64,000 nucleotides of DNA from Cymodocea nodosa (taxonomy: Eukaryota; Streptophyta; Magnoliopsida; Alismatales; Cymodoceaceae): positions 22,885,501 through 22,949,500 of the forward strand of contig CM072335.1 of NCBI GenBank assembly GCA_036874045.1, written 5' to 3'. Positions 13,901 through 25,900 of this stretch are shown piece after piece. Position numbers and translations under genes: made by a program. Below the pieces are notes generated by a model, which was given only the letters and a program-made list of their open reading frames with translations, had not been told where the DNA came from and searched no databases. How positions within the stretch are numbered: the stretch's first letter is position 1; each line of letters begins with the position of its first letter.

Positions 13901-16900
13901 TATGGTGGAGAGAGTCTACTACAACATTTGCAATACAGACTTTTCATGCAAAGCTTTAGGTGGTACAAGTCATTTATCTAGACATGTAGCTAGTTTATCT
14001 AAAAATTTTGAAAAAAATAAAATAATTCAAACACAACTTAATTTTAATACTGAAGGTAATATAACACAATGACATTATAATCCTAATAATGTTAAAGAAT
14101 TACATGTTAAATTTATTGTTGTTCAAAATTTACCTATTAATTATGATGATAATTAACATTTTCAAGAATATATTTCACAAACTTATTGTCTACAATTTAA
14201 AAAAATTTCTAAAAATATAATTAGGCAAGATATTATTGAACTTTATAATAAACTTAGAATGAAATTAGTTAATATAATAGGTTCTATTAACACATCCATA
14301 GCATGTACATCTAATATTTGAGAAGGTAGAAGTAAAACAAGATATATTGTTGTTACTATACATTTTATTGATGATAATTGAGTTTTACAAAAAAGATTAA
14401 CAAAATTTCGAAGAATAAATCATCTACGTAATGCTCAAAATATTTTTTCTACTATTATGAAAATTTTTGAATTTTATAGAATTAAAGAAAAAATAAGTAG
14501 TATTACATTTGATAATGCATCTAATAATAATACAACTATCACTATGTTTAAAAGTAGATTAACTCCACCAAATGATTTTGATTTATTTCACCAAAGATAT
14601 ATATATTATATAATTAATCTTATAATTCAAGTAAGTGTTGAAGAATTAAAACATTTTCTAAAAAATATTAGAACTACATTAGGTTACATTTTATCTAGTG
14701 GTAGATGATAACAAAAATTTAATCATGTATGTGATTCATTTTGATTATCATATAAAACATTTACAATAGATGTCTTTCATAGGTGGAATTCATTATATTT
14801 AATGTTAAATAATTGTTTACCTTATAAAAAAGTTATAAAAAATTATTATAATGATAAAATAGATGATAGTACAACACTATTAGATGAAAATGATTTTGCA
14901 ATAGCTAATTATTTTATTAAAATTTTAAAACCATTTTATAATGCAACAGAACATTTATCAAGAATATATTATTATACATTTGTTTATGTAATCCACCACT
15001 TGTATAATATTGCAAGAGTTTTTAATAATTATAGTATTTATCTACTTTTTGCACCTATAGTTTTAAAAATGAAAGAAATTTTTTTAATATGTTGGAATAA
15101 GATACCTCTCTTATATACATTAAGTGTTTATTTAGATCATAGGACTAAAGTAAAAATTGTTAAAAAATTAATAAATATAATACAAACTTGTTTAAACGTA
15201 GAATTTGATATAACAATTGGAAATGTGGGAAAAGGTTTAAATAATATTTTTGATATGTATGTTATAAAATATGAAACACAACAACAAATACAAAATATGT
15301 CTTATTTTTCACAATCATAGTCATCATCATCAATAATTGATTTCGTCATCATCATCAATAATTGATTATAGTGTATTTGATGATGAATATAGTGATTTTA
15401 ACATAACAAATAAAAAAGAATTAAATAATTTTAATAATACTAATCATAACTATTTAATAAGAGATAATCTTGATTTGCTAAATTTTGATGTAATAAATTG
15501 GTGGAAAATACAAAAAAGTACGTTTCTTATTTTATCATTAATGGTTAGAGATTTGCTAACAATTTCAACTTCTTCTGTAGCATGTGAACAGACATTTAAT
15601 ATTAGTAGTAATATATTAAATGATAGAAAAATAAGATTAAAAAATGATATTTTAAAAGCATTAATGTGTATTAAAGATTGAGAGTTTGCTCGTGTCCGTA
15701 GACAGCAATAAAAAGATGACTTCATTGATGAATTTACAAATTTAAATATTTAAATATAGTTATGTACATTAAATGCAAATATATTTAATGTAATTACAAA
15801 AATAATGTATTTTTTAATTTGAATTCAGAAATAAAATAATTATTTTAACTTTAAGACTTGTGTTTGAATGTATTGATGGATGATGAATCATGAATGGTGA
15901 GTTGATGTCTTGATATTGATTATTTTAACTTTAAGACTTATGTTTGATGTTTATGTATTTATAAATAAAATTATGTGTTTGAATGATGAATTGATTATTA
16001 GATAATGTTGTAATTTTTTTTTAATTTAAAATCAAAAAATAAATAAATAAAATAAAAAACTTTGGTTGGATTGAAGGTAAGATACGATCAAACCAATGAA
16101 AATATTAAAAAAAATAAAAAATTTCAATTTGATCGAAGGTGAGATACGATTAAACTGATAAAAAAATAAAAAACTTTGATCTAATCGAAGGTAAGATACG
16201 ATCAGATCGATGAAAAAATAAAAAACTTCGATTTAACTAAAGGTGAGATACGGTCTAACCAAAGAAAAAAATAAAAATAATAAAAAACTTTGGTTAGTCA
16301 AATTGAAGAAAAAAATAAAAGAAATAAAAAAACTTCTATCGATCAAACCGAAGCCAAGCTTCAATGAGACCGATGGAAAAATAAAAAAATAGAAAAATAT
16401 AAAAGCAAGCCTACTAGTTGGCCCAATCGAGTTACAAGCTAGGTGGCTATCTTGAAAAAAATACTAAAAAACTTCGATCAGATCGAAGTTGAGTTTTGGT
16501 TAGACTAAAGGAAAAAATAAAAAACTTTAATCAGTTGAATTGAAGAAATAAAAAAATTTCTATCGATCAAACCGAAGCTTGGTGAGACCGATGGAAAAAT
16601 AAAAAATATAAAAGCAAGTCTACCAACAGAGCTACAGGTCAGGCTAGGTTGTGCCAAAAACATGTCGGGCTAGGTTGGGTTGCCTCGAAAAATTTTTGAG
16701 CCGAGTTGGGCTGTCACAAAAAAATTAAAAAATTTTTGACTTAGCCTGTAACTCGAACGAGCTGATACTTTTTGGGTCGAGCCAGCTCAACCTAACCCAT
16801 TAACACCTCTAGTAAGCTTTACCAAAAACAATCCTATAGAAAGACATTCCAAGAGTTGTTTTGAATGAGATCTCATAAGTCCAAAGAGCATCAATCAACT

Positions 16901-19900
16901 TATATGACCTATCTTTATTAGTGGAACTAACTATTTTCTCCAAAATTTGTTAACAATATCCACCTAAGAAGTGGAAGTTTTGCATCCTTTTTAACTAATA
17001 AATGCTTTAGAGTTGAGTAATTAATGTAAATAATCATATGAGCTCCAATAAAATAAGGTTGAACTTCTCTAATGCAAAAACAATAACCAAAAATTCCTTC
17101 TTCATAGGTGTGTAATTAAGTTAAATATTATTCAATGTTTTATTTGCATAATAAATTATTTTAAGAAGCTTATCTATTATTTGCCTTAGAATGATTCCAA
17201 TAACATAATCAAATGCAACCTACATGATCTCAAATGGATACGTCTAATTTGAAGGATGAATAATAGGTGTAGAAAAGAGAACTTTTTCAAATACTGGAAT
17301 GCTTCCTAGTAAACTCAAATAGTAATTCTTTAGGTAATAAGCTAGTTAAAGGGGCAAACAATTTTACTAAACTTAATAAATTTATGATAAAAACCTACAT
17401 GTCCTAAGAATGGTCGTACATCCTTAACCAACTTAAATTCAAGTAAATTAATTATTAAATCCACTTTGGTTTAATCTACCTCTAATATTTTATTGGAGAC
17501 TATGTGTCTTAACATAATTCCATACTTTACTATAAAGTAACATTTTTCTCAATTTAAAACTAAATTCTTTTTTATACACCTCTTAAGTATCTATTGTAAA
17601 TGATGTAAGCAAACTTCAAAAGAGAATCTAAAAATGGAAAATTCATTTATGAAAACCTTGAGAAAATTGTTGATCATGTTTGTGAAGATATTTATTAGAT
17701 ATCTTTAAAAAATGGTAGTTGCATTACACAATCTAAATGACATACACTTAAAAGGAAAAGTTATAAATAAACAAGTAAACATAATTTTTATAAATTAATT
17801 GGCAAGATTAGAACTTTCTCCTCAAGTCTCCTTACTATGTTCTTAGTTCATTTGTCTATATTTGCTAAGATTTATCAACTCTTGTAATTTTTATAGATTC
17901 ATTGAATCACACATACATATTTGTTGTAAACTGAAGCAAAACTCTCATCTTCATTAACACATAGTAATGGGGAATAAAACCAATAGAAACATAGGAAATG
18001 ACAACAAAATGCATTAGCAAGGATGATGAGCCCCTTTCCTTTCCCCTTACCCTACAACACAACACAAGGAATATTATAACCTCCACGAAGAACTTTTGAC
18101 ATCTTTGCAAAATCAATGAACCACATGTTTAGTGGACTCTTGATTCCTTTCAAACCTTCAACATTCTTTTGATGTGTGATCTCTAGAGTTTACTTCTTTG
18201 CATGATCAAACACCTTTAATGAATTGAGCATATCATTTCCATTTTTTCCTTTCACCTCGACTCCAAGATAATCTATTAAAACTTTCTTTACACCAAAACC
18301 ATGGCCATGAAACTTTTTGTTGATTTGTGGAGACCTATCTCCCCTTGCTGAACTAATAAGAGGTGAGGGAGAGAGGCTTGGTGGCCTCAATTATGTTCTA
18401 TTTTTTTGAAAAAATATTATTTTATATATAAAATTATTAGAATGTGAAATGAGATTTTGTTATGTAGATAGAAATCAAAGGAGACATTTTTGAAGTTTTT
18501 GAAAGATTTTGCAATTTATTGGTTCAATGTTTGTACCATAACAATGAATGATAGTATCAATGTCAAATCATCTATGATGATTTAGATGTTTTAAGCAAGA
18601 TCATGCTTAAGTCTATGTACTATGGTGATTTTATAAAGCTAAAAGAAGATGAAGCATGAAATTTCTTAAAAAGATTATGTAATAGGAGGAAACTATAGAT
18701 TCTACACATGAAAAGAATCTCGACTCTTGCGGCATGCATTTTATGAGATCTTTAATTATAGTTGATGATAAAATGACCAAGATAATAAAAAGAATTAAAG
18801 GAATTAGAGATTAAAGATAAGAGAAGTGAGTCATTGTCCATGCTTAGATGTGTAGGATGTCGTAAAATAAAACATATGGTAGAGGATTGTCCTACTATTC
18901 ATGGATTAGCGAACAAGAAAGTTAACATTATATTTTATTGGAGACTACATGTCTTAACATAATTCCATACTTTACTATAAAGTAATATTTTTCTCAATTT
19001 AAAACTAAATTCTTTTTTATACACCTCTTAAGTATCAATTTTAAATGATGTAAGCAAACTTCAAAAGAGAATCTAAAAATGAAAAATTCATTTATGACAA
19101 CCTTGAGAAAATTGTTGATCATGTTCATGAAAATATTTATCATATATCTTTAAAAAATGGTAGATGCATTACATAAATGACATACACTTAAAAGGAAAAG
19201 TTATAAATAAACAAGTAAACATAATTTTCTCTTGATCCTCAAGTACAACAAAGATTTGATTATAATCAGAATAGTCATCTAGAAAACAATAATATTAATG
19301 TCTTATTGATTTTTCTAACATTTAATCTATAAAATGTAATGAAAATTGATTTTTCTAAGTAGCAACATTAAGTCTTTTATAATTATTGTAAACTCTACAA
19401 TCAATTTTAACCTTAATTAATACTAGCTCATTACTCTTATTCTCTATAACAGCAACTCCTAACTTTTTTGAGGCAACCTATACAAGATTAACCTAAGAAT
19501 TAGGGCAAATAATTTTATGAAGTTAAGTCACCTTTGTGGATCTTTTGAAAGATAAACATTATTTTTTAAATGGATCCTATGTTGATAGATAACTAGATTA
19601 ATATTTTTTATGTCTGCCATTGCCAACCTATAACTTCTCTATGTGTTTTAAGAACACCCAACAAACTCTTTTATTAACCCAGAGATAGGTCAAATATTAT
19701 AATAATTGGTAAAGTATTATTGTCTCCTAAGTACATATGCTTTAAGTCTTTAAGGAAAGACTTTAATTCAAGAATAGCTAGTTTTAAAATAGAAAGTTTA
19801 CTTAAAGGTTTAGGTTCAGCCCAATCATAATTTAAATGAGCTCCATTACAAAGCTTCTCCACTACTACTTTTACACTTCCACTTAAATCTATATTATACT

Positions 19901-22900
19901 TATGCTCGGGTGACTCAATTTCTTGATCTCCATCCTCTTCCTAGATCCCTTCTTTATCTTCTCTAAAACCATCAACCAAATTCACATCAGTTCTTCTTCT
20001 TCAACTTCCTTACAACATAATTCATCCTTATGAAAAATACTAAGTGTGACCTTTAAACAAGTAAGATTAGAAAATTGTAAATGGTGGAGTTAGAAAAGTT
20101 ACATAATGAGGCATATGAGAGCTTTAGAATTGTTAAAAAAAAGGTAAAAGTAATTCATGGTAAGAAAATTATAAAAAAGACATTTGTGTCAAGGCAAAAT
20201 GTCTTCTTATATAATTCTATACTTCACCTATCTCTCAAGAAGTTGAAAATAGGATAAACAATGTCATATGTTATTAAGAGGATTTATCTGCATGAGGTGG
20301 TGGATATTAAAAATCTTAATGATAAAAATATTTTAAAAGTAAATGGTTAAAGGTTAAAATCATTTTTGAAACTTCTCTGTAAAACTAATAAAGATACATT
20401 AAGTTTGTGTAAGCCTTTAAATATTGTTGAATAAAAATACATTTATGAAAATCAATATACGATATAGATATCTACATACACATGTGTGCTTGTTTGTTTC
20501 TCTTTTTGTGCATTGCTATTTAGTATTTTGTTTCTTTCTTTCAATGTTAGTAGAAATTTGTATCCCTTGGTTAGTTAATTTTTTCTTTTTCATTTTAATT
20601 GATTAGTTAGTTTCTTCCTTTTCATTTTAGTGTAAATATGATTATGTTACTCTTTTTAGTAGGTATTTTGATATTGAAATACTCGCAGACAGTTTGGTTT
20701 TTCACTTCTTAATTAATATAAATTGTATAATTAATGCATAATTGACACAACATTATATACTTTACATTCTCTTTTTATATAAGGTAATGTATACACAAGT
20801 GAAATAAAGATAACATCAACAAATTGATTTGTATACATTTAAAAGTATTGATAGCTCCTAACCCTCATAGGATACTTGAAAATATTTATTATCTCGCTCA
20901 TTTAAAGTAACTTACATACATTGTATTTCTTGAATTTGTAAGTAAGCACTTTAAGTTAAAATTTAATTATATAGGACAACTATCAAGATTCTTTGGACTA
21001 AAGAAGAAGGATGTGCATTAGATTTTGCATAAGTTTAATAAAGTTTGTAGTATAATGAAGCTGTCATATCTCTCTCCCAATGTTATCAAGTTGTAATTCC
21101 TTCCTTTCACTTTAAAGGAAAATACTAAAAAATGGTTATATAGTTTATCTATTCATTCTATTACTTCATGGTTTCAATTTTATTCTATTTTCTTGAAAAC
21201 ATATTAGCCCATTTATAAAACTATTAGAATGCAGAATGAAATTTTGTTATTTAGCCAAAAATCAAGGGAAACATTTTAAAAGTTCTTTGACAAGTTTTAT
21301 AATTTATTGGCTTAATGTCCACACAATGGCATTAAGTGATAGTGTCAATGTTGAATCATTTATGAGAGTTTAAATATTTAAAATAAGATCATACTTATGT
21401 CTCTGTGTTATAGTGATTTTATAAAGTTGAAAAAAGACAAAACATGAGAATTCTTGAAGGGATGGCTAAAAGGACTATGCAGTAAGAGGATTCACATAAA
21501 AAGAATTTCAACCCTTGCAACATGTACTCTATTAGATATTCAATAATAGTTAATAAAAAAATGATTGTGATAATGAAAAGAATAAGAGAGTTAAAAACTA
21601 GAAATAAAAAAGGTGAGTCATCATCTATACTTAAATATGTACAATGTCATAGAATAAGACATGTGGTAAATGATTGTCCCACCATTCATGGATCAACAAA
21701 TGAGAAAGTTAACATTATATTTTATCGATCTCGAAATGACCCTAATTCCAACACATATAGTGTAAAGTAGAGGAATCATCCTAATTTCTCATGGAGTAGA
21801 CAAAAATAACATAATACTAATAATTCTTTCTGCAATATTAAATCACAGTAGGAATTAATTTAGATCTTCACAAGGTACTTCAGCACAAGAACATCAAACA
21901 TCTAGATCTCACTCAAGCAACTATAATATTTTGGAGAAGAGAATGACTACCATGGGAAAAAAAAAAAAACTTTTCTCAAGATTAATAGTCAAACCACTTT
22001 AATTCTCAATCATCATGCCTAAGAAATTGCCAAGATTGAGAATTAATTAAAGTAAATAGTAGCTTCATTGAATAATAATGATAAAAGCTCTCCTTCTAGT
22101 CAAATTGTGTCAAACCAAAGTAGACAAATGAGTCAAGGACAGAGAGAAGAGGCTTGAGGAGAAAGTTTTGATCTTACCAATCAAATTTGCTTTTGATTTA
22201 TATCTTTAAAAAGAAAAGAAGTAAAATAGATTTTCCAATGTAACACATTAGATTTCGAAATCTCATATGAAATTCCAAGTAGACAACCGACAAAATATCC
22301 AATACTTATAATTCAATCAATCAATTTTCTAGATTAGTTTGTTGATTGTCGTGACTATTATTTCTTTTTATTTGTATTACTTGATATGTTTTGGTTTACT
22401 TGTTAGTTTTATAGTATACGTTTTTTTATTTGATCTGGAAGTTAATACAAGTATATCTTTTTAATCTAAACTTTAATTCATTTTTGCATACATGCTTATT
22501 TTATTACATTGAAGACAATATAAAATTTAGTTACGAGGAAGAGGGCTTGTTTGTTGTTTATTTGCATTTCGTTAGTGTGTTTTATTTGTTATTTATTATT
22601 TTTCTCTTTTTTTATTTTTGGTAAAATGTTTTTAGATGATGTCCATGAAACTTAGTTACTTAGAAATAAAAATTGTCTCTAACAAAGGTTTTCAAAGTGA
22701 AACTTATTAAGAAAATTTTTTAGAACTTGAGGAGAACTAATTTGAAAGATAATATCATCTAGAATAATTTTAGGAGAATGTATACCTAACTTTACACTTA
22801 CACTTTATGTCCTTAATAAGAGGAAGGTAAACACTTTCTCATTACATATGAAAAAGAAAAAGAGTATTGTACTCAAGGTGTCATTTTTAGGGTTGCCTCA

Positions 22901-25900
22901 AGAAAAAAAGAGAAAAATAAATAAATAAAACATAAAGTTTGATAGTCATTAAGTAACTGTGTATTCATTTCTAAGGTAAAAAGATGTATTCGTGGCAAAA
23001 GGTGATTAAGAATGAGGGTTGAAAAAAAAAAGGGCAATGGACTTAAAATGGCATTCTTAAGATTGTCTTAGAAAAATAAAATAAAATGTAATAAAAAGGT
23101 GTTAAATGAAACTTGAAACTCTTAGCTAAAGATTCATATAATCTTAAATTTTAAAAAAATGATATGAAAGATAAGATGGAGTCTTACTCTTTAAGGTGAA
23201 GGAAATGTTTAACTAGATGTGGCACTTTCTTAAACCCAAATTAAAAGTAGTTTTAAATTTTTTAGTAGCTAAGACATGTGACAACATTATTTTTTCTATT
23301 AGTAATGATATTGATTTACATTTGTACCTCTATTTTGATTGTATTTATTTAATTTGTTTTGTCATTTTATGGATTTTATAGATATATCTATTGTAAATCC
23401 TATTAAAATGCAACTCAATCACTAAGAAAAGTATGAAGGTTTGTTGTACGTAATAAGTGTAACCGTAATCCTTACAAAAGTAAGTTAGGATTCTATTTTC
23501 TTTTGTTTACTTTGAATTATTTTGGTTTTTTCTATCTAAAAGTTTTATATTTTTGTTAAGTTTGTACTTTGCTTGGAATTAACAAAACTTAAGTATAGGA
23601 GAATTTATTTAATATAAAATGTTGTATATTTTTATAAGTGTTTTCATACAATTTGATGTTTTATTAAAGATATTTATCTATGATTTCGTAGGAATTATAG
23701 GTTAAATCATTTATAAAAACAAAAGTAGAAATAAAGCTTAAAAGGAAAGAAATTTCATGGAACATCAATATATCCCTATTTTGTGTATTAGGTTGAAATG
23801 AGGAGAGATTGAAGTGTATGAAATTATATTTTGATAATTTATCTTATAAGAGTGAATGTGCTATTTGTATTAAGTGTAAGCATGATCATTTTAAGAATTT
23901 TGGGTTATGACACTAAGTTAAAGACAATCATATATAAAGAATGAGATTATTATGTAAACACTCTCTCTCTCATTCTTGTCCTAAACACCCTAAGGTTGTA
24001 CTCCAATGTTCCTTTTTCTCCCTCTTTTTTCTTAGTAGCTAGACAACTTTGAGGCACTTCATGGTGAATCAACGACCAAGAGAAGGATTGTTTCTGCATA
24101 TTGAAGCTACAAGATGTGAAAGAAACAATTGATATCAAAGAGGACTTGCTAAACCCTTGCATAGAGACTATTATGTTGACTTTTGAAGCATCCATAGACA
24201 TTTTCTAGTGGAGTGTGCAGACCATCACTAAACTAGTATAAGCGATTTTAAGTGTTGTAGATTGTTCAAGCTCAGGAAAATAATGTTAGTTATCTTATTT
24301 TCATAGTTTCTTAGTCTTTTATTTTTAGAACTTGTGTTCATGTTCTTCAAGTACAACAAAGGATTAAAGAAAATGCCTTAGTTGTGTATCATTTTTTTCA
24401 ATCTAAATGTTGAACATTGTGATGCATCTTTCCGATTAATAAAATAATTGTTTGTTGTAGGTTTTAATTGTATTTGTGTGCATGTTTAGTACTAATTTAG
24501 ATTGCATGTTTATGGTAGTTTTTAGGATTCTTTCATGTTAGTGATTTAATTTTTACTAGCATATAAATTATGGGTTGTCATTGTTCTCTAATTCCAGCAA
24601 GTATTTGATGTATTTTCATGCTATTATTGTAAATCAAATATACATGAGTATTATCTTCAGATCTATATGTTGCTCATATGCTTAAAATGATTGTGATTTT
24701 ACATTGACATCTTGCTAAACTTATTGTTAAAGTCCACATGTGTTTATAATAGCAGTGCAGTAAATTATTTTATTTTAAAATAGATTTACTAAGTCTTGGT
24801 CTGTAATCCTCAATTCTTTATAGAAATGATTTGTACTCGCTGATATATTACCATTGATGTTATGCAATTGTGATTATATTTAAGACTTTTACACAAACTT
24901 ATACTATTAATTACTGAATAGTATATTATATTTAATAATGATTAGTAATTTACTTTCAATTTCCAAAAAGCAAGAACAATTAATATTGTTTCTTACTTTC
25001 ATCTACAGCATTATAAAATAAAAATAAAGTACTTGATTGTGTATAAAAATTAAAGCAATCATACAATAATAAATGTGGTTTAGTTTAATTGAAAATTCTA
25101 ATATTTTAAATAATTATTTAGAAGAAGAAATTAAGAAAAGAAATAGTGTTTTTTAAAAAAGATAACCACTGGTTTAAACAAGCCGATTTGACTGACAGGT
25201 TTGAAATTTTCCAATTTGAAATAGCTTGATGTTAGTTTCAATTTTTTGGATAAAAATTCAAAATGGCCATTGATTCAAGTTTGGTCCAATTTAACCTGCC
25301 GGTTTGGTTCAGTTTCAATAACAATAGTTTTGGTATTCAAGCCCAATACTTAGATATGATGTTTCATAAATGATTGCAAATATAAAAATTCTAGAGCTAC
25401 TACTAAAACTAGAGAGTATATGGAACTTAAGGAACCAATGCATCTTTAAATTTAATGCATTGTTTCTTTGTATAAAGAGTGAACTAAAGACTTAATAGAT
25501 AGCAGTTTTAATGGTGTTTATCTTTCATTTCTGGTATTGTTTGTTGAGAATCATTACATCTTTGTCCATTACTTTCATTCAAAGATGGTAGGATCCCTTC
25601 TCAGTTGAGATTTTGAAGTCAAATTAGAAACAAAGATAGACATTTTTTCTACTCCATGGGACAATATAATAACCTGTACATAGAAAGAGGAATTGACAAA
25701 AATTTACAAAACAAGATATTATTACCACACATACTTTCAGCATTTCAATCAACATGAAACAATGAACAAAATTTCAGGGCATGGGTGTCAGAAACTCACG
25801 TGATATGGACATACAAAGCAGGAACATTGCCCACTGCCTGAAACAAGTAGAGAGGCATGATGCCGGCAAACATTATGAAAAGCATGAAGAACACCTTTTG

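Larger units (their letters stand above)
13152..16811 (+). mobile_element. hAT transposon, 3,660 bp, with TIRs and diverged 8-bp target duplication
   Basis: Terminal inverted repeats: left TAGAGGTGTCAATTGGGTTG and, read inward from the right, TAGAGGTGTTAATGGGTTAG. Flanking 8-mers are ATAAGGTT (13,144-13,151) and GTAAGCTT (16,812-16,819), six of eight identical, as in an old hAT target duplication. Plus-strand remains of a transposase run from about 13,700 to 15,700: a BED-type zinc finger (CNICNTDFSCK..SHLSRHV) near 13,930-13,990, RNase H-like core pieces at 14,457-15,320, and a C-terminal dimerisation block at 15,490-15,681 (WWKIQKSTFLILSLMVRDLL). Stops and frame changes break the ORF, so it cannot encode active transposase. 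Confidence 0.88.
9646..25799 (-). other. CMO intron 3, about 16.15 kb and transposon-filled
   Basis: The donor follows position 25,800 (CAC then GTGAGT) and the acceptor precedes 9,645 (CCAAG then GGATGG). The split falls between the Rieske ligand H158 and the next codon, GW, so both flanking exons are strongly supported. Inside are outward-facing LTR-like arms, fragments of Ty3/gypsy gag and pol in both orientations, and a hAT element, each listed separately. The remaining parts (9,646-9,840 and 24,870-25,799) are ordinary AT-rich intron with a short 5'-side block of moderately complex sequence and no recognisable coding signal. Confidence 0.88.
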
